Below, one piece after another: positions 22,496 through 31,619 of a stretch of 64,000 nucleotides of DNA. Source of the DNA: Sva-07 sp963717385 (lineage in GTDB: Bacteria > Actinomycetota > Acidimicrobiia > Acidimicrobiales > Ilumatobacteraceae); the NCBI GenBank assembly GCA_963717385.1, contig CAVQWE010000001.1, positions 58,183 to 122,182 of the forward strand. Direction: 5' to 3'. Both the position numbers and the translations under genes were made by a program. How positions within the stretch are numbered: position 1 is the stretch's first letter; each line of letters begins with the position of its first letter. A model generated the notes under the pieces. It searched no databases and was not told the DNA's origin. It saw only the letters and a program-made list of their open reading frames with translations.

Positions 22496-23466
22496 GCTTG
22501 TTGGAGCTGCGTGACCTGCGGGTCACGTACCGATCCGAGCGCGGCGATGTGCCGGCCGTGCGCGGGGTCGACCTCACGATCGAGCGCGGCCAGACCGTCG
22601 GTCTCGCGGGTGAGTCGGGATGTGGCAAGTCCACGATCGCCGGGGCAGTGCTCCGCCTGCTTCCCAAGGACACCACGGTCGAGGGCTCGGTACTCCTCGA
22701 TGGTGAGGACGTCTACGCGATGAAGCCCGGACGGCTGCGAGCCGTTCGCTGGACCGGTGCGGCCATCGTGTTCCAGGGAGCGTTGCACTCGCTGAACCCG
22801 GTGCGGCGTGTCGGCAGCCAGATCGAAGAGGCGATCATGCTGCACGCCTCGGACCTGGGACTCGATCGCGCCCAGGCGCGCAAGCGGGTCGGCGAGCTGC
22901 TCGAGCGGGTCGGGCTGCGCGCCGAGCGGGCACGTGACTACCCGCACCAGATGTCAGGAGGCCAGCGTCAGCGGGTACTGATCGCGCTCGCGCTGGCTTG
23001 CGAACCCGACCTGCTGATCGCCGACGAACCAACGACGGCGCTCGACGTGATGGTGCAGGCCCAGGTGCTGGCGTTGCTTGCCGAACTGCAGGCCGACCGA
23101 GGTCTGGCACTTCTGTTCATCACCCACGACCTCTCGGTGCTCAACAGCACGTGCGAGCGCCTGGTGGTGATGTACGCAGGTCGCATCGTCGAGGAGGGGC
23201 CGAGCAACGACCTCTTCGCCGACCCACGCCATCCCTACGGCCGGGCGCTGTCGCAGGCGTTCCCCACCATCGGCGACCCGGCTTCACGAATGCGCCCGAG
23301 CGGTCTTCCCGGCGATCCTCCGGATCCGGCCGCGCTGCCGTCCGGGTGCCCGTTTCACCCGCGTTGTGATGTCGCGACCGACGACTGCTCGACCATCGAC
23401 ATCGAGCTCCGCGACGCAGGGCCCGGGCGACGAGCAGCGTGCGTACACGTCGAGGTGACACGATGA
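22492..23466 (+). CDS. ABC transporter ATP-binding protein, OppD/DppD type
   Basis: A 324-residue cytoplasmic ATPase. Walker A is GESGCGKST, the signature MSGGQRQR, Walker B LLIADEPTTALD, and the switch His lies in FITHDLSVL. The C-terminal oligo_HPY region contains PSGCPFHPRCDVATDDC, a conserved Cys motif reported to bind an iron-sulfur cluster in DppD homologues. The start at 22492 overlaps the permease stop. Confidence 0.95.
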   Translation: MSLLELRDLRVTYRSERGDVPAVRGVDLTIERGQTVGLAGESGCGKSTIAGAVLRLLPKDTTVEGSVLLDGEDVYAMKPGRLRAVRWTGAAIVFQGALHSLNPVRRVGSQIEEAIMLHASDLGLDRAQARKRVGELLERVGLRAERARDYPHQMSGGQRQRVLIALALACEPDLLIADEPTTALDVMVQAQVLALLAELQADRGLALLFITHDLSVLNSTCERLVVMYAGRIVEEGPSNDLFADPRHPYGRALSQAFPTIGDPASRMRPSGLPGDPPDPAALPSGCPFHPRCDVATDDCSTIDIELRDAGPGRRAACVHVEVTR

Positions 23467-24455
23467 GCGAACTGTTGCGCCTGAACGATGTGCACGTCAC
23501 GTTCCCCACCAGGTCGGGTTCGGGGTTGGTCCGAGCGGTCGACGGCGTCGACCTCACGGTGGCCGCTGGTGAGGTGCTGGCGCTCGTCGGCGAGTCTGGT
23601 TGTGGCAAGACCACCTTGATCCGCTCGGTCCTCGGCCTCGAACCGATTGCCTCCGGCACGATCGACTTCGACGGCGAGCCGGTCACCGGCAATCGACGGG
23701 CGCTGCGCGATCTCCGCCGGCGCGTCCAGATGATCTTCCAGGATCCTGCCGGCGCCCTGAACCCTCGACAGACGATCTACGAGGCGGTGGCCGAGGGCAT
23801 CCGTATCCACGCGGTCGCGGGCCGTGAAGTCGATCTCGTTGCCGATGCACTGAGCCGCGCTGGTCTCCGCCCGCCCGATCGGTACATGTCTCGCTACCCC
23901 CACGAAGTGTCCGGCGGCCAGCGTCAACGGGTCCTGATCGCCGGTGCGATGGTGCTCTCACCGCAACTGTTGCTCGCCGATGAACCGGTGGCTTCGCTCG
24001 ACGCGTCGATCCGCGGCGAGATCCTGGCGCTGATGCGTTCGCTCGTCGATGACACCGGCATCTCGATCGTTGCGGTCACCCATGATCTCGGCCTGGCCTG
24101 GAACATTGCCGACCGGATCGCGGTGATGTACCTCGGCCGTGTCGTCGAGGTCGGCACCGCCGAAGATGTACTCGCCGACCCGCAACACCCGTACACCAAG
24201 GCATTGCTGTCGGTGGTGCCCGAAGCCGATCGGATGGATCAGCAGATCTTGGTCGGCGAGACGCCGGACCCCGCAGCGATCCCGCCTGGATGTCGGTTCC
24301 ATCCTCGCTGCCCGGTGGTGGCGTCTGGAGAGGCCGAACGCCTCGGGATCCTCGATCGGTGCATGGGCGTCGACCCGACGCTCGCCGTCACTGCCCCCGA
24401 ACGGTCGGTGGCGTGCCACCTCGCGCCGACCCGTGGGGTCAGCAGCGACGCCTGA
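23463..24455 (+). CDS. ABC transporter ATP-binding protein, OppF/DppF type
   Basis: A 330-residue partner ATPase. Walker A is GESGCGKTT, the OppF-specific FQDPAGALNPRQTI is present, the signature is VSGGQRQR, Walker B LLLADEPVASLD, and switch VTHDLGLAW. The C-terminus carries PPGCRFHPRCPV. It is the last gene of a five-gene importer operon (binding protein, two permeases, two ATPases). Its stop lies 3 bp before the perfect palindrome shared with the convergent DUF2510 gene. Confidence 0.95.
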   Translation: MSELLRLNDVHVTFPTRSGSGLVRAVDGVDLTVAAGEVLALVGESGCGKTTLIRSVLGLEPIASGTIDFDGEPVTGNRRALRDLRRRVQMIFQDPAGALNPRQTIYEAVAEGIRIHAVAGREVDLVADALSRAGLRPPDRYMSRYPHEVSGGQRQRVLIAGAMVLSPQLLLADEPVASLDASIRGEILALMRSLVDDTGISIVAVTHDLGLAWNIADRIAVMYLGRVVEVGTAEDVLADPQHPYTKALLSVVPEADRMDQQILVGETPDPAAIPPGCRFHPRCPVVASGEAERLGILDRCMGVDPTLAVTAPERSVACHLAPTRGVSSDA

Positions 24456-24458
24456 CGA

Positions 24459-24487
24459 TCACGCCAGGGGTCTGACCCCTGGCGTGA
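24459..24487. terminator. Perfect 29-bp palindrome between converging genes (GTC-T-GAC core)
   Basis: TCACGCCAGGGGTC-T-GACCCCTGGCGTGA has 14-bp perfect arms around a single central T. It starts at the stop codon of the minus-strand DUF2510 gene and lies 3 bp past the oppF stop. It is likely a bidirectional terminator; there is no U-tract. Its core is shared with elements at 32868, 37494 and 47616. Confidence 0.8.
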
Positions 24488-25010
24488 GTGCCGAGAGACC
24501 GTTCTGATCGTCGGTGAAGTTGTCGATGCGGTCGCCGATCCACTCGAACAGACTTGCCTGAGCAACCACCTGGAACACGAAGTACGCGACCAGCAGCACG
24601 ACTGCGACGATCGCGGCGAACCGGATCCACCGCACGATCCGGTTCGTGTACTCCGACACGAGAGGCACGATGTCGCGCTGCATCTGCCGGGCCCGCTGCG
24701 AGAACAGATCGGCGGCCCGATCGACCTCACCACGAGCAGCCCGACGGACGTCGTCGACGATCTGCTGTGAATCGCCACTCGCCACCCAGCCCTGCGCGCC
24801 GCGAGCCGCTTGGGCGGCGCTCTCCATCTGAGGGGCCACGTAGCGGTGAGCGGCTTCGAATGCCTCGCGTTGCTCGTACGACAACAACTCCGCTGCACTC
24901 GGCGGTGAACGCCTCGCGTCGGTCCAGTCGAGGCCGTCCCAATAGCGCAGGTTCGTGCGACTCTCGGGATCCGGGTACCAGCCCGCCGTGGGTGCGTCGA
25001 TGCGGCGCAT
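24459..25010 (-). CDS. DUF2510 single-pass membrane protein
   Basis: A 183-residue protein of unknown function. DUF2510 lies at residues 8-30 (AGWYPDPESRTNLRYWDGLDWTD). A mostly helical middle (LLSYEQREAFEAAHRYVAPQMESAAQAARGAQG) leads to one membrane helix (FAAIVAVVLLVAYFVFQVVAQASLF). The last residues, LTPGVRPLA, are encoded by the terminator palindrome. Its start is 2 bp after the SPFH stop, so it is the third gene of an nfeD-SPFH operon. A role in the same membrane microdomain is only an inference. Confidence 0.8.
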   Translation of the reverse strand: MRRIDAPTAGWYPDPESRTNLRYWDGLDWTDARRSPPSAAELLSYEQREAFEAAHRYVAPQMESAAQAARGAQGWVASGDSQQIVDDVRRAARGEVDRAADLFSQRARQMQRDIVPLVSEYTNRIVRWIRFAAIVAVVLLVAYFVFQVVAQASLFEWIGDRIDNFTDDQNGLSALTPGVRPLA

Positions 25011-25012
25011 TC

Positions 25013-26050
25013 CTATCGCCGTGTCTCCGACCGGTCGGGCTCGGGCAGGTCGACGCGATCGTCGTCGTCAGGGATCGGGAGCCCGTCCTTGGGTCGGACC
25101 TCGTCGTCGGTGTCGTCGTCGCCACTGGCTGCCGCGAGCGCCGCGACCGTGCCCAGCAGTCCGGAGAACTCCGCTGGGATGACCAGTTTGGTGGCACGGC
25201 CGTCGCCGATTCGTTCGAGCGCCTGCAGGTACTCGACGGTCAGCACGGCCTTGTCGGCGCCGGCGGCCTTGATGCCGGTGAGGCGGGAGCGTGCGGCGTT
25301 GCCCTCACCTTCACCAATCAACTCCAGCTGAAGCTTCTCGGCGTTGGCGCGCAACTCGATCGCTTGCGCCTGGCCCTCGGCGTCGAGCACGGCAGCCTGC
25401 TTGCGGCCCTGCGCCGACAGCACCGCCGCCTGTTGCTCGCCATCGGCTCGTGCGATCGCTGCTTCCTGGTACCCCTTGGCTTCGGTGACGGTGGCACGCC
25501 GGTCGCGCTCGGCGCGCATCTGGGCGTGCATCGCCGACACGATGTCTGGCGGCGGATCGATCCGCTGGATCTCAACTCGGACCACTCGCACACCCCACTT
25601 GTCGGTGGCATCATCGAGCACGTCGCGCAACTGGGTGTTGATCGTGTCGCGTGAGGTGAGCGCACGGTCGAGTTCGAGGTCGCCGATCAGGTTGCGGAGG
25701 TTCGTTTGGGCGAGCTTGGTGAGCGCCATGAAGAAGTCGGCGACGTTGTACACCAGCCGCTGCGGGTCGGTGGCTTCGTAGTACACGACGGCGTCGACCG
25801 ACACCACCACGTTGTCGGCGGTGATGACCTCTTGGGGCGGCACGTCGACCACTTGCTCACGCATGTCGATGAGCTGCATGGTTTCGATGAACGGCAGGAT
25901 CAGATTGAGTCCCGGATCACGTGTGGTCTTGTACTTGCCGAGGCGCTCGACGAGACCGCGCTGGTACGGACGCACGATCTTGACGGCGCTGACGAGTACA
26001 CCGATGCCGATCAGTGCGACAACGATCAGAACGATGGCAATGGGGTTCAT
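25013..26050 (-). CDS. SPFH/stomatin/band 7 protein (QmcA-like)
   Basis: A 345-residue membrane-microdomain scaffold. It has an N-terminal membrane segment (AIVLIVVALIGIGVLVSAVKIV), the PHB/SPFH domain (VRPYQRGLVERLGKYKTTRDPGLNLILPFIE; DLELDRALTSRDTINTQLRDVLDDATDKWGVRVVRVEIQRIDPP), and a helical Ala/Glu/Gln coiled coil (AKGYQEAAIARADGEQQAAVLSAQG). Stomatin-type SPFH proteins are commonly coupled to an NfeD protein, as here with a 4-nt overlap. The acidic tail is variable. Confidence 0.93.
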   Translation of the reverse strand: MNPIAIVLIVVALIGIGVLVSAVKIVRPYQRGLVERLGKYKTTRDPGLNLILPFIETMQLIDMREQVVDVPPQEVITADNVVVSVDAVVYYEATDPQRLVYNVADFFMALTKLAQTNLRNLIGDLELDRALTSRDTINTQLRDVLDDATDKWGVRVVRVEIQRIDPPPDIVSAMHAQMRAERDRRATVTEAKGYQEAAIARADGEQQAAVLSAQGRKQAAVLDAEGQAQAIELRANAEKLQLELIGEGEGNAARSRLTGIKAAGADKAVLTVEYLQALERIGDGRATKLVIPAEFSGLLGTVAALAAASGDDDTDDEVRPKDGLPIPDDDDRVDLPEPDRSETRR

Positions 26051-26622
26051 GGAATCTCCCTGCTAGCTGGATGGTGGCGCAGTTGGTGGTGGCGACGGTG
26101 GCGCGACGGTGGTGCTGACGGCGGCGATGGGGGTGTCGTGGGCGGCACGACGTCGGTCGACTGCACGCTGACCTTCGTGCCGCTGACCGACACGATGCGC
26201 ACGTGGGTTCCCTGAGCGAGGCGTTCGCCGGTTTCGGAGGTGGCTCCCCACACCTCACCGTGTGCGGTGACGCGCCCGCGGCGATCGGTGTCGTCGGGGT
26301 CGATGGCGGTGGTGACGATGCCGGTGAGGCCGATCAGTCGATCGGCGCCGACGCCCGGTTGGAGTTCGTTGTCGCCCGCAAACCGTTTGGCGTAGCGGTA
26401 GAGCAGTACCCAGATCACCCCACCACCGCCGAGGAACACGAGCCACTGCAGCTCGATCGCGACGTCGTAGAAGCCGAGCAACGCTGCGGCGAGAGCCGAC
26501 ACCGCGAACGGGAGCAGCACGAACGACCCGGCGAGCACGGTGAGCTCGATCAGGGCGAAGAACACAGCGACGCCGAGCCACACCCATGGCCAGAGGTTCA
26601 GGTCGATCCCGAGATCCAGCAC
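26047..26622 (-). CDS. NfeD-family membrane protein
   Basis: A 191-residue partner of the SPFH protein. It has two or three membrane helices (PWVWLGVAVFFALIELTVLAGSFVLLPFAVSALAAALLGF; LQWLVFLGGGGVIWVLLY) and a C-terminal OB-fold domain (LIGLTGIVTTAIDPDDTDRRGRVTAHGEVWGATSETGERLAQGTHVRIVSVSGTKVSV). The Pro/His-rich tail after VVPPTTPP may be out of frame: another frame gives a smoother Pro/Thr tail ending at 26063. The last about 20 residues are therefore unreliable. It is first in the operon with SPFH and DUF2510. Confidence 0.9.
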   Translation of the reverse strand: MLDLGIDLNLWPWVWLGVAVFFALIELTVLAGSFVLLPFAVSALAAALLGFYDVAIELQWLVFLGGGGVIWVLLYRYAKRFAGDNELQPGVGADRLIGLTGIVTTAIDPDDTDRRGRVTAHGEVWGATSETGERLAQGTHVRIVSVSGTKVSVQSTDVVPPTTPPSPPSAPPSRHRRHHQLRHHPASREIP

Positions 26623-26715
26623 TCTCCAACCTATCCCACCCCCGTTTGTGTTGCAGGTTGGACGAACCGTCCCGTCCGAAGTGTCACGCGAGCGGGGGCG
26701 GTGGACCCGCCGGGG

Positions 26716-28300
26716 TCAGTCGGAGCTGGCGGCGGGGCGGATGCGCAGCGGTTGGTCGGCGGCGGTCTTGTTGCGGCCGGTCTCGAGGTCGAAACGCCAG
26801 CCGTGCAGGGTGCACACGAAGTCGCAGCCGTCGATCTCACCGAACGCGGCGAGATCGGCGTTGCGGTGTGGGCAACGGCGCTGGACGACGTAGTCGCCGA
26901 CACGGATGTCGTCTTCGTCGAGTTGTTCGAGCACATCGACCGGGGTGAGCTTGCGGACCACTTCGGCCTCGGCGCGACGCATGCGCTCGCGCGACAGCGA
27001 CTTCAAGAAGTTGTAGACGTACTCGTTGAACTCGCCGTCGCGCCAGGCGATGAACCGTGCCGACAGCAACAGCGAGTTGCTCCAGTCGACCGCCCGCTGG
27101 GCCACGACGGTCTCGACCAACTCGCGCGGGATGTCGAACCTGAACGAGAACGGCTCGCCGTCGTGGCGGCGTACCTCGCCGTTGGGGAAGTCGACCAGGA
27201 TCGCCAGACCGTCGTGGCGGGGTCGCCGGCGTTGATCAGCATGTTCGCGCCCACCTGCGATCGCAGTGTCGGGGCCATCTCCAGCAACGGTTGCCACCAC
27301 TCGCGCAGCGTGGTGAGCAGATCGGTCGAAGGTGGGTTCCACGATGCCTTCTGCTCGTCGAGCCAGGGCTTCCAGTCGGCCTGGTAACGCTCGAGATAGG
27401 AGCGCTTGTCGCCGAAGATCGCCTCGACGTCAGCCAGGGGCAGTCGGGTGGGTCACCTCGATCGAGTCGGGTCCGATGTCGATCGACGTGCCCGGGAACG
27501 TTCATCACGCCGTGCCGCCCGACGTCGTGAGGCGGTGCAGGAACTCGGTCTGATCGGGGAAGATGCTCAGCTCGTCGCCGTCGATCATGTTCAGGCCGAA
27601 GAGGTCCTGGTCGAGGAACGCGGGTGGACCGGCACTCGGCACGACGTAGCCGGGCGTCGATGTTCTCGACGTAGCGCATCGCACGGGCGAACTGGGCGTC
27701 GACCTTGGCCTCGCACAGCTTGCGCTTGTCGTCATCGGGCATCTCGTAGACCATCGGATACCAGATCGCTCCCGAGAACTGCAGCCAGTGCAGGTCGACC
27801 GGACCGTGGGCACGCAGTTGGGCGAGGTCGTTGGTGCGGCAGTCGTTCTGGTTGACCAGGATCGAGGTGCCGTCGGACACCACCAGGGCCGAATCGCCGC
27901 CGGGGCCATCGGTGATCGAGGTCTCGACGTGGATCGCAACGGTCAGCCCGGGTGCGATCTCGATTTCCTCGGTGTCGACGGTGCGGATGAACTCGGTGAA
28001 TCCGAGCGCCTGGAGCGTGCGCTGCTGCTCGCGGGTGGGGAAGCCGGGCAGCAGGATCGGGATGTCGCGACGCAGGTGCTCGCGAAGCCACGGCTCGTCG
28101 TGATGGTCGCCGTGGAGGTGCGAGATGTACAAGAAGTCGGCGTGCTCGATGCGCTCGCGGAGGTCGTCGCTCAGCTGATCGTTGCGCGGGAAGACGAACC
28201 AGGAACCAAAGAACGCGGGCACGAACCAGGGGTCGCACACGATCGAACCGGCATCGGTCTCGATGAGCATGCCGGCATGGCCGATGGAAGTGGCGCGCAT
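26716..28300 (-). CDS. MBL-fold hydrolase fused to a C-terminal Rieske domain (multiple frameshifts)
   Basis: About 525-residue two-domain protein. The N-terminal metallo-beta-lactamase fold has HAGMLIET, DPWF, the metal motif HLHGDHHDEPW (HxHxDH), and later SGAIWYP. The middle (DVEAIFGDKRSYLERYQADWKPW; LLEMAPTLRSQVGANMLI; RRHDGEPFSFRFDIPRELVETVV) leads to a C-terminal Rieske [2Fe-2S] site CPH...CTLHGW with both Cys-His pairs. The layout resembles bacterial relatives of CMP-N-acetylneuraminate hydroxylase but with Rieske last. Frame breaks lie near 27650, 27515, 27490, 27445 and 27225; all parts share codon style. The substrate is unknown. Confidence 0.75.
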
Positions 28301-28332
28301 GCGCTCAGGCTACGTCGGGGTGGGCGTGCGGA

Positions 28333-28932
28333 TCAGGCGACCGGCGGATCGGTGAACTGCTGGCCGGCGCGTGACACGTGCTCGGTCCATGCAGCCCCGT
28401 CCCAGTAGCGCAGCTCGAAACGGCCGGAGGGGTCGGCGTACCAGCCGGCGGGCACAGCGGAATCGGCAGCGGGTGCTTCAGCGACCGCAGGTTCGGCAAC
28501 AGCGGGCTCGGCCACTGCGGGCTCGGGCTCGGGCTCGCTCACCTGTGCGGCGAGGTCGGCGATCGAGGCCTCGGCGGGAGCGGTGGCCTGCTCGTCGGGG
28601 GCGCTCGCCCAGCCGGCGGGTTCGGCGACCGGTGCGGAAGCGTCGTCGACGGCGCTCGCTGCGGCGGCGGCCGGCACGAACGGCGAGTCGGTGGCTTCGG
28701 TGGCGGCTGATTCAGCGGCGGGTGCTTCGTCGACGGGCGACTCGGCGACCGAAGCCTCGTCGGCGGGGGCAACAGCGGCCTCGTCGGCCTCGCGCTGAAG
28801 GTACGCCACGATGTTGGTGCCAGCGGACACGATCGAGACGACCGACCAACCGTCGGCGGCCTTCTCGTTGAGCAGCGGCGCCAGTGATTCGGCGTCGTAG
28901 GACGAAGCGGTGACCGAAGAGAACTCCTGCAT
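28333..28932 (-). CDS. DUF4177-like protein with Ala/Glu linker and DUF2510 domain
   Basis: A 199-residue protein of unknown function. The N-terminal about 48 residues (MQEFSSVTASSYDAESLAPLLNEKAADGWSVVSIVSAGTNIVAYLQRE) resemble the DUF4177 fold. A long Ala/Glu/Pro linker includes an AVAEP repeat (EPAVAEPAVAEPAVAEAP). The C-terminus is a DUF2510 module (PAGWYADPSGRFELRYWDGAAWTEH). No membrane segment is visible. It sits between the Rieske fusion and an ABC ATPase on the same strand but with separate spacing. It is the second DUF2510 protein within 4 kb. Confidence 0.78.
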   Translation of the reverse strand: MQEFSSVTASSYDAESLAPLLNEKAADGWSVVSIVSAGTNIVAYLQREADEAAVAPADEASVAESPVDEAPAAESAATEATDSPFVPAAAAASAVDDASAPVAEPAGWASAPDEQATAPAEASIADLAAQVSEPEPEPAVAEPAVAEPAVAEAPAADSAVPAGWYADPSGRFELRYWDGAAWTEHVSRAGQQFTDPPVA

Positions 28933-28992
28933 GGCCGCGATGCTAGACGACGAACCGCCCGCTTGAGGCGCTCTTGAATGAACTCTTGACGT

Positions 28993-29826
28993 TCAGTGGG
29001 TGTCTCGGGGGGCGCCTTCGGTGAGCGCCGCCAGATCGGCGGTCGCCGGGTCGCCGTCGTAGACCACCTCGCCGTTGCTGAGTGCGATCAAGCGGCTGCT
29101 CTCGTTCACGCTCGACAACTCGTGTGTGGCCACCACGAGCGTGGCCCCATCACCGTGCGCGAGGGTGAGCAGTTCGAGGAGCGCGAGCTTGCCGAGTCGG
29201 TCGAGGCCGACGAACGGTTCATCGATGAGCATCACGTCGAACGGGCGCACGAATGCCATCGTGAGCGCGGCCTTCTGCTTGAGCCCGCGGCTGAAGGTGG
29301 TGGGCAGGTCGTCGACACGATCCATCAGCCCGACCATGTCGACGAGGTCGACCGCCTGCTGCTCCCAGTCGTCGGTGCCGTGCAGTCGGGCGATGTATTC
29401 GAGGTGCTCCCACACCGTGAGGTCGTCGTAGAAGACCGGTTGATCGGCCAGGTACGACACTGCTGCACGCGCTTCGATCGAACCGATCGGGTGACCGGCG
29501 ATGGTGGCCGAGCCTTCGGTTGGTTCGAGCATGCCGACGAGCATGCGCATCAGGGTGGTCTTGCCGCTGCCGTTGTGGCCGATCAACGAGATCCGTTCGC
29601 CGGTGCCGATGCGCAGATCGAGCGGCCACAGGGCCGGGGCGTCGCCATAACTCTTGGCGAGGCCCTCGGTTTCGACGGCGGGCGCAGGACCCGTGGGACG
29701 CTCCTTGCGGGCAGCAGGCTCGGGTGTTGCCGGGGCGGTGGCCTTGTTGTTCCCACCAGTGCTGTCGGCTGGACGCTTGGCGCGGGTGCGTTGCGACTGA
29801 GGTCGGTTCGATCGTGAGTTGCTCAT
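28993..29826 (-). CDS. ABC transporter ATP-binding protein
   Basis: A 277-residue ATPase with a basic, disordered N-terminus (MSNSRSNRPQSQRTRAKRPADSTGG). Walker A is GHNGSGKTT, Walker B is VMLIDEPFVGLD and the switch ATHELS. The signature is degenerate (FSRGLKQK instead of LSGGQ), as in many ABC-2 export ATPases. It matches CcmA-type ATPases that pair with integral-membrane proteins. The start at 29826 overlaps the preceding membrane-protein stop by 4 nt. The transported substrate is unknown. Confidence 0.88.
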   Translation of the reverse strand: MSNSRSNRPQSQRTRAKRPADSTGGNNKATAPATPEPAARKERPTGPAPAVETEGLAKSYGDAPALWPLDLRIGTGERISLIGHNGSGKTTLMRMLVGMLEPTEGSATIAGHPIGSIEARAAVSYLADQPVFYDDLTVWEHLEYIARLHGTDDWEQQAVDLVDMVGLMDRVDDLPTTFSRGLKQKAALTMAFVRPFDVMLIDEPFVGLDRLGKLALLELLTLAHGDGATLVVATHELSSVNESSRLIALSNGEVVYDGDPATADLAALTEGAPRDTH

Positions 29827-31580
29827 GCGGAGGCGGCTCGCCCTTCTTCGAAGAATGCTCGGACCTTGGCGCCCCACGGGTCGCGTCGTCGGACCCAGAG
29901 CACGGTGATCGCGGTGAACAGTGCCAGCCCGAGGAGTGAACGGCCGACATCGGCGGCGGTGCCATCGAATCGGGCGACGAACACCGGGATCGTGGCCACC
30001 GCGCTGATCACCACGGGCAGCAGGGTGCGAAAGGCGGTGCTGAAACCGGCGAACTCGGGCGGCACCATCGTGGTCTCAGCATCGCGCGGCGTGCCCAACA
30101 ACGTGGTCGGCGACGGCGCGGTTGGCGCATCGAGCACGGTGACCACCACCGGGCCCAACGCTCCCGCCCACACCATCGGGATCGCCACGGCGAACGCCAT
30201 CACGCCGAGGTCGGGGTCGATCACCAAGGCAACCGTTGCACCGACGAGCCCGACGAGGACCAAGAGCACCGCCGATGCGACGAGATGGTGGGCGTAGATC
30301 CATCCCCGTTCGATCGGGAAACCATCGGTGATGTCGGGGCGGTCGATCTCCTGCGAGAGCGGTTCGAGCGATTCGAGACCGGCGAAGAACAGTGCGCCGA
30401 GCAACAACAGCCCGAACAGCGGCGACGACGACACCGTCAGCGCAGCGCCCACGCCACCGATGCCGGCGAGCAGGCCGATGCGCACGAACCGCGATGCGGG
30501 CAGACGGCGCAGCGATCGGCTGTCGCGACGCCACACGACCGTGGCCGACGGATGGGTTTCGGCACGCGAGGTGGCGACACTGGTCGACGACGGCGTGCGC
30601 CCGCGGGCCGATGGGCCAGCGGGGGGTCGCACCGGCAGGCGACGTTGGCCCCAGGGGCGGGTGCGCAGCACCTCGGAACGCAACTGTCGGCGCAGTTGGA
30701 CAACAGTTCTCAGGTCTTGCACGGTGGCCGCGAACCGCAATTGCGACACCAGCTCGCCGCGGCGGGCGAGCGCCTCGACGCGGAGCCGCCCGCCGAGGGC
30801 GAGCGCGGCGGTGGCCATGGCGATGGCGATCACGATGGCGATCACGTCGATCCAACGCTGGCTGATCCCCCACAGCGCCAGTCGGCCGGCGAGGTTGCCC
30901 GGGGCGACGCGCGCCAGGCCGGTCGTCTCGTCGTTCCAGATTCCCCATGCCACCGCGCCCTGCCATGCGAGCGCGGTAGTGGCGAGCAGGGTGGCGAGCC
31001 ATCGAGGTGTTCGCAGCGTGTGCGCGATCACGGCGGTCGCCACGAACGTGACACCGACGATCGCTCCGAACGCGCCACACGCTGCCGCCCACGCCGTGCG
31101 TGAGCCTTCGACCTCGGTGGCGATCAGCTGTCCGAGGACAGCTCCGCCCAGGCCGAGCGCGAAGGCTGCGGCGCGCAGGCGCTGCGCCACCGGTCGCAGC
31201 ATGACCGATCGTCGCGAGATCGGGGCGGACAGGACGTGGCGGATGTCGGCGAGTTCGATGGCCACCGGCCCGCCATCGGCGCCGCTTCGCATGCCGAGCG
31301 CGAACGCTGCCACCACGAGCAGTCCGATGATCGACGGTCCGCGCGTGAGCAGGTCGGCGCTGTCGACGCTGTCGCCGATCGCACCGTCGATCGCATCGGA
31401 CACCCAGACGACGAGCGTGAGCCCGACCAGGGCGAACAGGTAGACGCGGTAGGCAATGTCGTACCAATCGGTGTCGCCGAGGCGTCGCCGTTGCCGGGTC
31501 TTGCGGAGCTCTGCGAGGGTGGCCTTCGAGGTTCGATGGTCGGGTACCACCACGGGTTCCGCGAACGCGTCGGACGACAT
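29823..31580 (-). CDS. Large ABC-associated integral membrane protein
   Basis: A 585-residue polytopic protein (MSSDAFAEPVVVPDHRTSKATLAELRKTRQRRRLGDTDWYDIAYRVYLFALVGLTL). About ten or more hydrophobic helices occur in two blocks, separated by a cytoplasmic Arg/Ser/Thr-rich region (LRTRPWGQRRLPVRPPAGPSARGRTPSST) near the middle. It is probably the membrane half of an exporter with the overlapping ATPase. No family beyond ABC-2-like is recognised. The longer upstream reading to 32183 is the antisense of dsbB, so I start at the ATG ending at 31580. Confidence 0.8.
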   Translation of the reverse strand: MSSDAFAEPVVVPDHRTSKATLAELRKTRQRRRLGDTDWYDIAYRVYLFALVGLTLVVWVSDAIDGAIGDSVDSADLLTRGPSIIGLLVVAAFALGMRSGADGGPVAIELADIRHVLSAPISRRSVMLRPVAQRLRAAAFALGLGGAVLGQLIATEVEGSRTAWAAACGAFGAIVGVTFVATAVIAHTLRTPRWLATLLATTALAWQGAVAWGIWNDETTGLARVAPGNLAGRLALWGISQRWIDVIAIVIAIAMATAALALGGRLRVEALARRGELVSQLRFAATVQDLRTVVQLRRQLRSEVLRTRPWGQRRLPVRPPAGPSARGRTPSSTSVATSRAETHPSATVVWRRDSRSLRRLPASRFVRIGLLAGIGGVGAALTVSSSPLFGLLLLGALFFAGLESLEPLSQEIDRPDITDGFPIERGWIYAHHLVASAVLLVLVGLVGATVALVIDPDLGVMAFAVAIPMVWAGALGPVVVTVLDAPTAPSPTTLLGTPRDAETTMVPPEFAGFSTAFRTLLPVVISAVATIPVFVARFDGTAADVGRSLLGLALFTAITVLWVRRRDPWGAKVRAFFEEGRAASA

Positions 31581-31619
31581 CGCCGAAAGAACGTACTGCC
31601 GTCGCTGCATACTTGTGTG

